Shown here: positions 21,004-32,166 of the stretch, piece by piece | Numbering within the stretch: the first letter of the stretch is position 1 | Layout: every line of letters begins with the position of its first letter | NCBI GenBank assembly: GCA_019925095.2 | Contig: CM034415.1 | Coordinates: forward strand, 4,807,001 to 4,871,000 | Direction of reading: 5' to 3' | Source: Dendrolimus kikuchii | Taxonomy: Eukaryota > Arthropoda > Insecta > Lepidoptera > Lasiocampidae | DNA: 64,000 nucleotides | Translations under genes and position numbers: made by a program | The notes under the pieces: model-generated | Seen by the model: the letters and a program-made list of their open reading frames with translations, nothing else | Database searches by the model: none | What the model was told of the DNA's origin: nothing

Positions 21004-21825
21004 CTTATCTGTATAGGTCAACTTGGGAGTAAATTAGAGATGGGTGATAAATACTGTCACGGTGAAAAAGTCACAGCGACAAGCTGTCTAAAATTATCAC
21101 TGTGACATGCTACGAAGGAACAACGTTACAAAGTCTCTTCGATTCCCGGAACGTTGGTCCTTTACGTCACGTCAATCATTCGTTGTAATCGTGAGTCGCG
21201 AACGTAGTTCGGTTAACATCGGCACTAATCGGGTTGATTCGGGTAAGGCGGTGGACGGCTATGCGTTATCAGTTATTATAATCACTTGTAATTAATTATA
21301 CCCTACAATAAAAAAGCATTGATGTATCTTATGTGCCTTTTGAATGTTGCCATAAGTGAAGTCTTCTTTTTTCAGCTCATCGGTAGAAAAGCCAGTATCT
21401 TCAGAAATTCGAAACCGCGCATCGTGTAACTTCTTTTTACCTTTGTGAAACCGGTGCGTTGGCTCGGTTTGATTATTGATAAATTTCCAAAAAAATAATT
21501 TCAGCTAAGTTACGCCACATCGTGATTAAGGCAAGTGCCAAACGACTGCGCGGTTAGAAAGCTTGCGCTATACTGAGTGATACAAGAATTCGAGAACGTA
21601 CAAGGATGCACTCGCGTCGCCTCGCGATGGCAAGCGAGACTTTTTGACTCGCGCATAAAAATCGACTCGGAACGGAGTGCAGATCAGGTGAGTGGAGATA
21701 AAAGGAGACGAGGCGAGTGGACCATGTATTCTCTGACACCCTCACACTCGTCATGGCTCGGGATGCCTCGAGGAGAGTGTATATACGGCATTAAACTCGT
21801 CTCTCCAACTCTGTGTATTTCATAT
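21004..21825. other. No gene seen
   Basis: Contains a GTCACAGTGATAA-rich imperfect repeat near 21055-21105 and a CpG-rich patch at 21570-21780. Open frames there look random. Confidence 0.4.
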
Positions 21826-22329
21826 TGTTACAACTTAGGTTCTGACAAAAACAAATTCCATCTGCATATCTGTAAAAACAAATTTTATTACCTGTCGGCA
21901 TTTGAACTAATTGTAATTCTTTTATGATCGTCTTCTTTTGTTTACTTATTTATTGGAATACGTTTCTAGAAAACAGAACATTATTTTATTGTACTCGTTT
22001 ATGGCCGCTTGGGGCCGAATCATTAGCCAGGTGTTTCGGATTACATCGACTACGATACGGGCACTTTTGTATTTGTGAGGTATAAAACGACGGCCTGATG
22101 GGGAGAGGGGGCAGTCGGGCGAGACCCACGATCAAGGCGAGACGTGTGTACAATCGGGAATCTAATAGTGACGGACTTTGAATTTTTATTGAATTACGAC
22201 CTTCTGCATTACGTTTGGATTTGTTGTGTTCGGTTATATTTGTACCTGTGTTATACGTATTTGTATAGTACTAATAAACTCTATAATAATTCCAACGGCA
22301 TTTTAATTCGAGTGTCGCAACTCGTAATA
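21826..22329 (+). mobile_element. Solo LTR, LTR-1 copy 2
   Basis: TGTTACAACTTAGG to CTCGTAATA, flanked by ATAT at 21822-21825 and 22330-22333. It aligns along its whole length with the 2031 copy, but has lost a CA at the end. Confidence 0.88.
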
Positions 22330-22510
22330 ATATGAAGTCAATGCCATTTGGTGTTTACTAAACACGACTAAAAGCTTAATTCACATTGCTTTAACTTAAA
22401 GCATCACTTTGTTAGTCCCAATTTACAAATTCTTTAATAAAAACAGAACAAAATATAATTTTGCAAACATAACGTCCCTTTATACTAAACTATCATATAC
22501 ATATTATATG

Positions 22511-22627
22511 ACAGAAGTTATGAATGTCAAAGAGGCAAGTGAAGTGTGTAAGAATAAACCTAAATGGCACCCTGTTGTTCGTGCCTACCTCGCAAGGGAA
22601 CTGGCGTGAAGTTATGTATGTATGTAT
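22511..22627 (+). mobile_element. RTE-A 5'-truncated copy
   Basis: Begins AAGTTATGAATGTCAAAGAG and ends in GTTATGTATGTATG. TATGACA on both sides is a possible short duplication. Confidence 0.8.
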
Positions 22628-22766
22628 GACAAGGTTATAATATAAAGTCATTGTAATTAAACAATTATATAAAAAAAGTAGAGAATACTGTAAATTTTAC
22701 CAATTATAAAATAGGTTATTATAACCAGTATTTGCTTTACCTGTATAATTTATTATAAACGCCAAG

Positions 22767-23513
22767 TAGGGCTGCCAACTATTTTTAAGAAAAATATCGT
22801 ATTACATTTTTTAAGTAGGGGAAAAATAAAGTTTAAATATTTAATAACATGGTAAATAAATATGAGATTTTTTACATGAACATTAAAACGCCGCCAGCCT
22901 TCTGGGTACGTTCCCGGAAAATGACAGTGGCTTGGGACCATTAACTTATTTTTAGGCGTTTTTCCCTTTTTTATTTTAGTTTTTATGTAGTTTATTTTTA
23001 AGTTTATATTTATAAGTTAATTTATTTTTAGTATTTAATTATATGTTTTAAGTTAGTATTAGTTCGATATTAATTGTTATTTTAATTTAATATTCATGTA
23101 AAAATAAAGTATTTCGAAAAAAAAATATTTTTCAAAATTGTGTTTATTTCTTCTCTTGGAGATACTATTTTTGTGTGCTTCTAGCACACACCAACAACTT
23201 TCATTATCCTTAAATTTTTGGAAGCTATCTTTACATACCCAGTTTAAATTTAAATAAACAAACAATTCATTTGTTATTAAATTTAAAGATGTCCTGTTCC
23301 TTTCTTCTCGCCATTTTAGATTCATTACTGAATAAACTCTTTCAGTTAATGCTGGATCGATATTAGCCATATAAGTATTTCATGATACGCATTATTAAAG
23401 TAAATATTTGAAATAGAGTATTTTCACATACTTTATTTTTATGCAAAAGTATAAAGTACAGTTACCAAAAATAAAGTAGGATACGGTATTATAAAGTATG
23501 GCTGGCAACCCTA
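22767..23513. mobile_element. hAT element, non-autonomous, 8-bp target duplication
   Basis: ACGCCAAG is exact at 22759-22766 and 23514-23521. The ends TAGGGCTGCCAACT and, inverted, TAGGGTTGCCAGCC form short inverted repeats. It carries only the transposase C-terminus. Confidence 0.93.
23077..23370 (-). pseudogene. hAT transposase C-terminal (dimerisation) fragment
   Basis: ERVYSVMNLKWREERNRTSL then NLITNELFVYLNLN matches the 'ERVFS-M---W-EERNR' dimerisation motif of hAT transposases (Dimer_Tnp_hAT). The catalytic domain is absent. Confidence 0.85.
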
Positions 23514-23521
23514 ACGCCAAG

Positions 23522-24059
23522 CCATCTTGTTTATTAATTAGTACAAAGTTCAAAGTCCTTGAATAATTTTTGGTTGTAGTTCTATTATTGCCAAACAATG
23601 CAAATAGTTTTAAAAGTACTTATAATTCTATTGTAAGTATTATACAGATTTTAAGTATTTATTAATTAACTCAACTATGTCAGTTGTTTGGTTTTGTTCT
23701 CTTACGGATATCCTAAAATTCGATATGAGGATTGTGTAATAATTCCGAAGCTTGTTTAACTTCAAATCTCCTTCAATCAGAAAATTAATAATTACATGAC
23801 ATAATACTTCAATGAAAAATAAAATACATCTTGAAATGTATGTAAATTAATAATGTGCAAGTCATGGTGTGGCCATCCGCTAAGTGTTGCCACTTGAATA
23901 TACTACAAGGATATCCGTAAAAGAATTAAAGTAACCGACATTTAAGTTCTGACGTGGAAGAGCCATGCTAGAATCACTGTCTTGATTATGGCTCTTAGGT
24001 GTGATACCACGCTCAGGTTAGCCTTAAGCTAATCGTGTTGCTGCGATGAGTGAGAGTTC
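23522..24059. other. No gene seen
   Basis: AT-rich, no recognised repeat or coding signal. Confidence 0.4.
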
Positions 24060-24880
24060 TCATAATCTCTCCCCCGAAACTCCCATACTCCCATGCCCCG
24101 CTTACCGCTAATTATATCGCTCTGTTAGCAGTTAATAAGAGTCTGCTTAAAAGTAGTACCTTAGCAAATGCGGTGCGAGCCTCCGGCTCGTAAGGAATGA
24201 CGTGATCGCCCGCGATTTGAGCATTCCCAGTGTCGAGGAATTTGTGGTGATGTCGGCGCGTCGGACAACAGCCGCCACACACACCTCCACGGGATTGCTT
24301 CCCTACACTGGCGACCACCAGATCACGAGGCACCAAGATGGCTACCGACCCATCGTGACTTCATCCGCCGGAGTCAGGGCGATGTTTGAGAGGTCGCGAA
24401 AATTTCCTCCATGCCGCAGACAGGCCATCAGACGCCGCAGACCTAAAGCCCGAGATGATCATCGAAAGCCGCAGACTGGCCAACCATGCCGCAGACGTAG
24501 CCAACGCGAAGCCCGTGATGGCCAAAGAATGCCGCTTGTTGGCCGACGCGAGCCGCGGACATACCCCTTATGTGTCTGGCGGCTCCCGTACCACGTCACC
24601 GGGGGGTAGTTGCCCTCCGCGAAATTTGTTCCGGGGCAAAGAGCAGCAGCTCGAAGCCACTTATCGGTTATGCTACCATTAGGTAGAGACGATGACCCAC
24701 TCGAAAAAAGCCTCCGGCACGGTCGATGTATCAGTCGATCAAGTATAAAAACACTTTCTGAATCAAGTAATACACACAAGCAAAGAAAAGGAAGATCAGA
24801 AATACCAGAAAGCATTCGGAAGACTCTACTCTACCATTTGGACTCTCAGCTCTCTGTCATGACTTTTGTGGATCGGTGAA
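24060..24880. repeat. GC-rich block, probable LINE debris
   Basis: Overlapping open frames on both strands (such as 24202-24609) arise from high GC. No motif of a known protein is seen; a repeated CATGCCGCAGAC/AATGCCGC pattern suggests internal duplication. Confidence 0.4.
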
Positions 24881-25089
24881 ATCGATACAATTAGTCCTAT
24901 GTGTGTTCAGTGGAACATCCGGGTCTAGTGCTAACTTATGTTGATTGACCTTGAACCTGTCGTTTAGCACAGTAATGCTGATCATACCTATTGCTATTAT
25001 AGCACCTATAAATGAATACAATCCATTCAACGGGTGGTTCATTGTGTACACCACCCGCACCGTACACTTAGGGTGCTATCAGTCCTTCT

Positions 25090-25372
25090 ATCCGTACAGG
25101 AATGAAGAAAGAATACAATTTTCCACGTTGGGCGGTATGTCGTAAGAGGCGACAAAACAAACCACAGCTAGGTGGAGGGTATTTGCTCGTCTGGATGGCT
25201 ACCAACCCTTGTTTAGAGTATGCCCCCATAACAACCTTGACTTTTGTTTCGACATTAGTTGTCAGGCTCTAGTCTCCCTTTACAGAGCGGCAGTAAGTTT
25301 GGTGGTACAAGTGTCAATAGGCGATGGTAACCGCTTTTCATCAGGTGGGCTGTCTACCTGTCATGCTTGCTT
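25090..25372 (+). mobile_element. SINE-A copy 6
   Basis: Diverged full-length copy, tail to tail with copy 7. Confidence 0.8.
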
Positions 25373-25680
25373 TTTTTATTCCAGGAGTTCAGCAGACAGG
25401 CAGACGGCCCACTGGATGGAAAGCGGTTACCATCGCCTATGGACATTTGCAACACCAAAGGTGCTACAAATGCGCTGCTGCTCTCTTAAGTGAGTCTTGA
25501 ACCTGGTCACTAATGCCGGAACACAACTCAAAGTTGTTATGGCGGCATGCTCTAGAACAGGGGTGGTAACCATCCAGTCGGGCAAATGCCCTACCACCTG
25601 GCTGTGGGTTGTTTTGTCGCCTCTTACGACAGCCCGTCCGGCAGCAGGAAATTGTATTCTTTCTCCGTTCCTGCACGGAT
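25373..25680 (-). mobile_element. SINE-A copy 7
   Basis: Full length. Its poly-T meets the end of copy 6 with almost no spacer. Confidence 0.88.
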
Positions 25681-26072
25681 AAAATTCATTCAAATAAAAT
25701 AGGGGAGGTCTACGTTTGTCCGCTTCGTAACATGTTGTGGCTTGAAAAGAAGAAGCGGCGCAAGGAACTCTTTAGCAACATGCATAGCTTTGGTCAGATA
25801 ATCATAGTCAAGGTGACGAAACACGTTTACTACGTGCAAGCCTATGTTAAAATTACACAGACTGCGCAACATAAAGGTTGAATTGGCGTAATAATTACCA
25901 GTTAACATTCTCTACGAGTTTGTAATGCTGCGTTAATAATAAATTAGAATCTACATTCTAATGTTATTAACTGGTATATAGACAAAACAAAAGTAAGAAT
26001 AAATGGCAACATTCCATTCCATAACATAACTAATATAATTACAATGATTTTATAAACTAATAAAATAAAAGA

Positions 26073-26222
26073 TGGTGATGTCAGGAGCCCTAAGAACAGA
26101 CGAGCGTGCATGACAAGAGTTATGAATGTCAAAGAGGCAAGTGAGGTGTGTAAGAATAATCCTGAATGGCGCTCTGTTGTTTGTGCCTACCCCGCAAGGG
26201 AACTGGCGTGAAGTTATGTATG
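26073..26222 (+). mobile_element. RTE-A 5'-truncated copy with 12-bp target duplication
   Basis: TAAAATAAAAGA occurs exactly at 26061-26072 and 26223-26234 and frames a 150-bp insertion ending in the TATG tail. Confidence 0.88.
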
Positions 26223-26233
26223 TAAAATAAAAG

Positions 26234-26977
26234 AAAACCGACGTCAAAAACTCAAAACTATAAAATACCTTATTTCTGAAGCTATTTTTAATTATAATAT
26301 CTTATTTTTAATATTGCGAGAGTTGGGTATGGAAGAGAGAGCATGAAAGTAGAGTAAACGCGGTCGAGATGCGAGCACTGCGCAAAATCTGCGGAGTGAC
26401 GCCCGCGGACCGCGTTCGTAAAACCGAAGTAAAAAAGAGAGTTGGTCTGAAAGAGTGTGTCGGGGTGAAGGTAAGGAAAGGAATGCTCCGGTGGTTCGGG
26501 CATGTGGAAAAAATGCATGATGAAAGAATGACTAAACAGATATACAAAGCAAAAGTGGATGGATGCAGAAGTAGTGGAAGGCCACGACACACCTTCCATG
26601 ATCAAATTGATCGTGTACTAGCAGAAGGTGATGTCAGGAGCCTTAAGAACAGACGAGCTTGCATGACAAGAGTTATGAATGTCAAAGAAGCAAGTGAGGT
26701 GTGTAAGTATAAGCCTGAATGGCGCTCTGTTGGTCGTGCCTACCCCGCAAGGGAACTGGCGTGAAGTTATGTATGTATGTATTTTTAATATATGTTATCT
26801 AAAACATCTTAAAGTCGGTGCTTAGTAATTTTTAAAATATAGTAATTTTTATGTTTTACATCGCACCGACTTCAAGATGTTTTAGATATCATATCTTAAA
26901 AATAAGATATTATAATTAAAAATAGCTTTAGAAATAAGTTATTTTATAGTTTTTAGTTTTTGACGTCGGTTTTTTTA
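26234..26977. mobile_element. Palindromic fold-back MITE split by RTE-A
   Basis: The left arm has AACCGACGTCAAAAACTC, AATATCTTATTTTTAATA and ACATCTTAAAGTCGGTGC. The right arm repeats each in inverse, ending TTTTTGACGTCGGTT. Without the 26315-26779 insertion the arms are about 135 bp each around a 40-bp centre. Confidence 0.85.
26315..26779 (+). mobile_element. RTE-A 5'-truncated copy inside a palindromic MITE
   Basis: This is the longest intact C-terminal region in the window: CESWVWKREHESRVNAVEMR, ALRKICGVTPADRV, then the standard end. TATTTTTAATAT at 26303-26314 and 26780-26791 is a 12-bp target duplication. It supplies the segment that is deleted from the large copy. Confidence 0.9.
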
Positions 26978-27475
26978 AACGAAGTTTTTTTTATTTATTA
27001 CTTTTTAGTATGGGTAGGCCTACGAGAGGTGCCGCGCGCCTTAAAAAATATAGGTCCCAAGAAACGGGAACGGAAAATTTTCATAAGAATATGTTCATAA
27101 AATGAAAACTCCTGGCCCTTTTAGGGGACCAAATGGAAACTACTCCGCATCAAACTAAAGAAGAATCACGTAAATCGGATCATAAATCTCAGCGTAATCG
27201 GTGTATATATATAAAAAAAATACGAATCAAGTTGAAAACCTCCTCCTCTTTGAAGTTGGTTAATTAGATTAAATTAAAATAAGATTCCGAAAAGTTAGAT
27301 GCAATAGATTTCAAATCAAAATTCAAAGTATAAAATCTTAATGATTTACTTTTTTAAGTATTTAAAGTACCTATATACAATCAGTGGTAGATTTACGAAT
27401 AGGCAGATTTTGGAGAGGCGGCACATATGAGGTCAATATTTTTTTCTCTCACAGAAATCATGTCTTAAACTCTAA

Positions 27476-27681
27476 GGGCCGCTTGCATAACGATCGTCTT
27501 TAAACAAAAACAGTTAATCATATTAAACTGCCTAAATACGTTTTACACAAAAAATATTGACAGTTCTTTAAACATATTTAGCGGTAAATTTTGCGTTGTG
27601 CAAGTCGCTAATTGTATTTAAGGGTGTTAAATACGTTTTGTGTCTTTTAAATAAATTTAAGCAACCTTATGCAAGCGGCTC
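27476..27681 (-). mobile_element. Harbinger-like MITE, 206 bp
   Basis: GGGCCGCTTGCATAACG ends, TAA on both sides. Same length as the 35458 copy, in opposite orientation. Confidence 0.85.
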
Positions 27682-28330
27682 TAAGTCTTAATAAGATAAC
27701 TGTTATTAAGTTCACACAAACAATTCAACATGTAATATGTTCCCACAAATAGGTACACATAATTTGTAAGCTAGTACAATGAAGAAATTTATAAATAATC
27801 TAATATAATAAAAGAAAATTTAACTTATTTGTATTGTATTCTAGCCATAGTCCCTCAAGACTATAAGTAGAATACTGAGCCTAAACCACCGTGTTCTATG
27901 GGTAAGGAGCTCGAAGGCTGGGTACGTTTCCTCGCTGGATCGCCCTACTGATCCGTTGCCCGAGGTAAGCACCAGCCGTCTGGCTTCTGATCACCTAAAG
28001 AGTCCATCTACCAATTAGATAAATTTTCTACAATTTGTAGTACCTAGTCGCTTTTGGCTACAGTAGAAACAAACCCATCGATCCCCTGCTTCACAATGTA
28101 TCAATTATGGGCAAAAACGGTTGTGTAATTAAGACGATAGTGTACAAATCATAAAGACATAATTTTATTGACAAAAAATGTGATTAATATGTTTGTGAAC
28201 TAGGGTATCGATTTGTAGAGGTCGGTAGCGGCGGCAAAATTTGAATAGCTTTCAGGCGGCAAATGTCTAAATCCGTCCCTTTAACAATGGTTAGCTTAAA
28301 TAATATGCGTAGTTTCTTAAAATTAAAAAA
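27682..28330. other. Possible LINE remnant, otherwise empty
   Basis: GCTGGGTACGTTTCCTCGCT near 27917 lies in a GC-richer patch that could be LINE coding debris; the rest is AT-rich. Confidence 0.35.
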
Positions 28331-28337
28331 ATATGCT

Positions 28338-28343
28338 TTTATT
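28338..28343 (-). promoter_or_regulatory. Poly(A) signal after the candidate terminal exon
   Basis: TTTATT on the plus strand, reading AATAAA 15 bp after the stop of the 28358-28619 frame. Confidence 0.45.
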
Positions 28344-28357
28344 GTACTTTTAGAATT

Positions 28358-28619
28358 TTACAATTTTGATGTCATGTATCTATATACAAATTTCTTTTTA
28401 TTATTTTCATTATTTAATAATCTGTACAGAATATAATCAAAATAAATATAGTCGTTGTATTTTTTTCTTAAATCGTTAATATTGTTTAATGAAATTGATT
28501 TTTGTGCGGCAGTACGCGTAACGATACCTTCGACATGTAACTCTTGTAATTTAAAAATAAATGTGTTGTCTATGGGCTCCTCATGTTTTTTCTCTGTCGC
28601 AGTGTTGCGTTGTGAAGAG
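28358..28619 (-). CDS. Candidate terminal exon, 86 codons, unrecognised
   Basis: The minus strand has a good acceptor (TTTCTTACTTTTCAG) followed by an 86-codon open frame with no Met near its start. It begins SSQRNTATEKKHEEPIDN, includes FKLQELHVEGIVTRTAAQ and NDYIYFDYILYRLL, and ends FVYRYMTSKL then TAA. An AATAAA lies 15 bp after the stop. An open frame of this length is unlikely by chance in such AT-rich sequence. It could be the 3' end of the same gene as the exon at 33419, but the phases of the two do not join directly, so another exon would be needed. I do not recognise a family. Confidence 0.55.
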
Positions 28620-28888
28620 CTGAAAAGTAAGAAATTTAAAAGTAAAAACTGCTATTTATGCTATACCTTGTCATTAATGATAGGATTTCATCTTAGATTT
28701 TCGCGTATTTTCATTTCGATATTTTGGAGAGTTTAGAAGATTATGAACATTTCACCTGGCTTTTCTATTCACACGACATTGGCAAAATTAATGCATCAAT
28801 GGCATTGCAGCCATAAAAAAAAGCTTATCTATAAAAAGACCAAGAACCACGCAAACAAAATGGCGGGAATAGCTAATAACCAAGTAAA

Positions 28889-29016
28889 TTCTTATCGTCG
28901 GTTCCTATATCTTACCAATAATTCGTTTGCCTTATTATCGGTTAAAATTTAACCATACATGTAATTTCAAAACTCAACCGATGGTAACATGAATGAATAG
29001 TAAAATTTTCCGGCCA
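28889..29016. mobile_element. MITE with GGAACCGGCC-type ends, copy
   Basis: TCGGTTCCTATATCTTACC start, TTATTATCGGTTAAAATTTA interior, eroded right end TTTTCCGGCC. Confidence 0.65.
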
Positions 29017-29070
29017 TTTAGCACACAGAACAACAAACAAGTTATTATTTAGTGTCAGACAAACAAATAA

Positions 29071-29395
29071 GAGTTTTTGGCGGGAACTGTAAGGGGATGT
29101 TGTGCTGTGCAGTTTTATTTTCTAAACATGTGTAAAATTACTCTAAAATGAACAATAGTTGTAGGATATTGATAGTTTTTGAATAGTAATTATGTGTTTT
29201 GTGAGAAATGTGAACTGTATAGTCAAATGTGGCCTTTTGAGTTGTCACAAGAACTCTGTTGAATGGCACTAGCTGATAACCTACAGTTCAGCTGTGCTAC
29301 ACATAGGCTTAAGAAAATGAAGAAATTACATTGTAATCTAAGATCTGGCTGAAAGGCCTAGCTACCAAGCCATAAACCTAAATAAAATAAAAAAA
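29071..29395 (+). mobile_element. SINE-B copy 6, long form
   Basis: Complete. The A-rich tail leads directly into an 18-bp perfect palindrome at 29397-29435. Confidence 0.88.
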
Positions 29396-29396
29396 A

Positions 29397-29435
29397 CAAA
29401 TAGAAGTATAGACGACCCGTCTATACTTCTATTTG
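29397..29435. repeat. Perfect 18-bp-arm palindrome
   Basis: CAAATAGAAGTATAGACG, ACC, CGTCTATACTTCTATTTG, directly after the SINE-B tail. Confidence 0.9.
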
Positions 29436-29938
29436 TGGGTTCCGTCTATACATAAACAAAAGCGTTAAACGATGTGAAGCGTTTTTTAAAACCTTGTGTG
29501 CGTAAACTTATGTAATACTAACTGTGGCTTATGTGTGTGCTTGCTGAAAGTATTCTAAGTTACGCCCCGGGATATTAGCTTGGTTTGTGTCGAGTTTCAA
29601 TTAAATCCGTTCAGTAGTTTTCACGTGATGCTTTAACAGACAGACGGGCAAAAATTCTTAAAATAGCATTTTTGGAATTTCGTGGTCCGAATTATGCTCC
29701 TCTTTTTTTCATATTTTTAAACGTATTGTACAAACTCGAACCATTTACAGGTTTATTATAGTTTATATACAAATCTATATATTATAACACGTGAAGAAAA
29801 AACTTTGTACCCGTTTTTTGCGCGGACGAAGGAGTATGAAACGTCGCACACATAGTTTATATAGAGAAGGATGCAGAATGCAATTTTTAAATTATGCATA
29901 ATCAATACATGAAATCAATAAAAAAAACATTACACACA

Positions 29939-30126
29939 TACATACATACATACATACATAACTTCACGCCAGTTCCCTTGCGGGGTAGGCACGAACAACA
30001 GAGCGCCATTTAGGCTTATTCTTACACACCTCACTTGCTTCTTTGACATTCATAACTCTTGTCATGCACGCTCGTCTGTTCTTAAGGCTCCTAACATCAC
30101 CTTCTGCTAGTACACGATCATTACGT
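29939..30126 (-). mobile_element. RTE-A 5'-truncated copy with 12-bp target duplication
   Basis: ACATTACACACA at 29927-29938 and 30127-30138 flanks the insertion. The host is a copy of the repeat-R family. Confidence 0.88.
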
Positions 30127-30262
30127 ACATTACACACACTACCATTTATTTTATTATTGTTAAAGTCAAATTAACAATGTAGCCTTGGTGAAATCTGTGA
30201 TTATAGAAGTATATAGTCTTTGACAACAGAACCTTAATAATGTTTAAACTTATAATTTAAAC

Positions 30263-30488
30263 TAGCTGTGCCCGCGACGTCGTCCGCGCGTCCCCCGATT
30301 TTGAAACATTCTTCATTGGTGCTCCGCTCCTATTGGTCTTAGTGTGATGATATATAGCCTATAGCGTTCCTCGATAAATAGGCTATTTAACACTGAAAGA
30401 ATTTTTCAAATCAGACCAGTATTTCCTGAGATTAGCACGTTTAATAAAACAAACAAACAAACTCTTCAGCTTTGTATATTAGTATAAG
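30263..30488 (+). repeat. AGCTGTGCCCGCGACGTCG repeat, copy inserted in repeat R
   Basis: Complete copy ending TTTGTATATTAGTATAAG. Confidence 0.8.
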
Positions 30489-30583
30489 ATTAATTATTAT
30501 GATCGAATTTCGCCCACGGCCGACCACTAGTATAGTATAAATTACAATAGTAATGTATCCACTGAAAACTATTCCATTTCTAC

Positions 30584-30636
30584 ATACATACATAACTTCA
30601 CGCCAGTTCCCTTGCGGGGTAGGCACGAACAACAGT
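30584..30636 (-). mobile_element. RTE-A mini-insertion of 53 bp with 14-bp target duplication
   Basis: TATTCCATTTCTAC is exact at 30570-30583 and 30637-30650. Between them lie only the last codons of the ORF, the stop and a short CATA tail. Confidence 0.92.
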
Positions 30637-30747
30637 TATTCCATTTCTACCGGTACTAATACTAAGTTCTCGTAACGATTGATCGATTGCCTATTCCAAC
30701 ATCGGCTTCCATTAGCCGATCTCACTCTGAGATCTTAGAGTTCGGTC

Positions 30748-31865
30748 AGGTTGGGGAAAAAGTTTCTTCGCATTTTATATAAAAATTCAAAAGGATTTTT
30801 TTAAAGTTTATTTACATTTGACTAAGTATGTAGGTGCCATTTTATTGGATAACTTTTTGCCATTTTGTAGGTAGGGACGTGATCCCATTGCTATAAAAAT
30901 TTAAGGGCTTCTGATCAAAAAACTGCGACAAGTGGTTTTGGCAGTCCTCTCGTGTTGTTAACCTGACACTGCCTAAGGAATTCTGCAGAGACAGAGACAG
31001 GTGAACATCTGAAGGTGCAAGGCCAGGACTATACGGCGGATGCATTAACACCTCCCAGCCAAACTCTCGTAATTTTTGCTGAGTGGCTAAAGATGTGTGA
31101 GGTCTAGCCTTATCATGGTGAAAAACCACACCCGTTGCGAGTTAACCCGGGTTTCGCCACAGTCTGTGAAGCCTGACCGGCCTTTGACCAGGATCTTTTT
31201 CGGACGTTCTTGTCGTACGTGATCCACTTTTCATCACCAGTTATCAGCTTCTTTAAAAATGGTTCGGTTTCATTATGTCGTAATAAAGAATCACAAATGA
31301 GTACATGGTTCATTAGGTTTCTTTCAGTGAGCTCATGAGGCACCCAAATATCGAGCTTTTTTGTGTACCCAGCTTTTTCAAATGCGCCAAAACCGTTTTG
31401 TGGTCAATTCCCAGTTCTCCAGCTACATCGTAACTACTAATATGCCGATCTTGCTCCACTTTTTCAAAAATGGCATCAATTTTGTCCGTAACAGGGCGAC
31501 CAGAGCGACGTGCATCTTTGATATCAAAATTTCCGGATTGAAAACGCTTAAACCAAATTTGCGCTACTCTCACAGATACTGCATTAGGTCCATAAACATC
31601 ACAAATTCGCGGCTTGTGTTGCATTTTTACCTTTTTTGTAGTAAAATTTTAACATGTATCGAATTTCTTCATTAGATTCACTCATTTTAACAATAAGAAA
31701 AACAAATGAAAATCAGACATTTTCCTAATTTGAATTTGGTATTGTCTTCTTTAAAATTAAAACTTTTTAATGATACCAAAACCAGCCAAATACAAATGGT
31801 ATAGCCAAAGAGATCTTATTACAAGTTCATACATACTATATGCGAAAAGACTTTTTCCCCAACCT
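30748..31865 (-). mobile_element. mariner element with internal deletion
   Basis: Terminal inverted repeats AGGTTGGGGAAAAAGTTTCT (left) and its near complement AGACTTTTTCCCCAACCT (right) bound a 1.1-kb element. It is shorter than typical mariners because of the deletion described under its transposase. Confidence 0.9.
30842..31685 (-). pseudogene. mariner transposase, broken
   Basis: Mariner transposases cut and paste DNA using a DD34D triad. The minus-strand start is MSESNEEIRYMLKFYYKK, followed by a frameshift. Helix-turn-helix sequence such as SGNFDIKDARRSGRPVTDK and WFKRFQSGNF follows. Catalytic Asp residues are in ITGDEKWITYD, HHDKARPHTS and YSPGLAPSD, and the last two are exactly 34 residues apart. 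The first and second are only about 40 codons apart, versus about 92 normally, and lie in different frames, so about 155 bp has been lost. Not functional. Confidence 0.9.
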
Positions 31866-31953
31866 ATTATATATTTTGTTCATATCGGTATGTAATTTGA
31901 GATATATTGCTTTTCCATGGGTTATTTTTGCGTTTTTAGTAGATATTTGATAA

Positions 31954-32164
31954 TAGTCAAGGTGGCGAAGTCCGTCAGTGGGTGAACTTCATACACCCAT
32001 CATTATTTCCGTATTTGAATTGAAGACAGCAAATCAGTCATTGAAGCTAAGACACCACTGAATTCTGCCTTCGAATAGCCGTTGGCGTAAAATTCCGTTT
32101 AAAAAAGTTAAAAAACGAGCGGTGTATGAACTTACCCCATTGACGGACTTTGCCACTTTGACTA
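31954..32164. mobile_element. MITE with about 45-bp inverted repeats
   Basis: TAGTCAAGGTGGCGAAGTCC at the left and its near complement at the right (ACGGACTTTGCCACTTTGAC). The related piece at 11790-11925 has CGAGCGGTATATGAACTTAC. Confidence 0.83.
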
Positions 32165-32166
32165 TA

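Larger units (their letters stand above)
29775..30525 (-). repeat. Repeat R, copy 2, with two nested insertions
   Basis: Interrupted by RTE-A at 29939-30126 and by the AGCTGTGCCCGCGACGTCG repeat at 30263-30488. The flanking pieces align with copy 1. Confidence 0.82.

Noticed and set aside
24202..24815. A 135-codon frame and a 118-codon frame on opposite strands
   Set aside because: GC-rich sequence produces long frames by chance; no motif, splice site or conserved pattern supports them.
29940..29965. CRISPR-like short repeats
   Set aside because: The CATA/TATG repeats are tails of RTE-A insertions; there are no spaced direct repeats with unique spacers.
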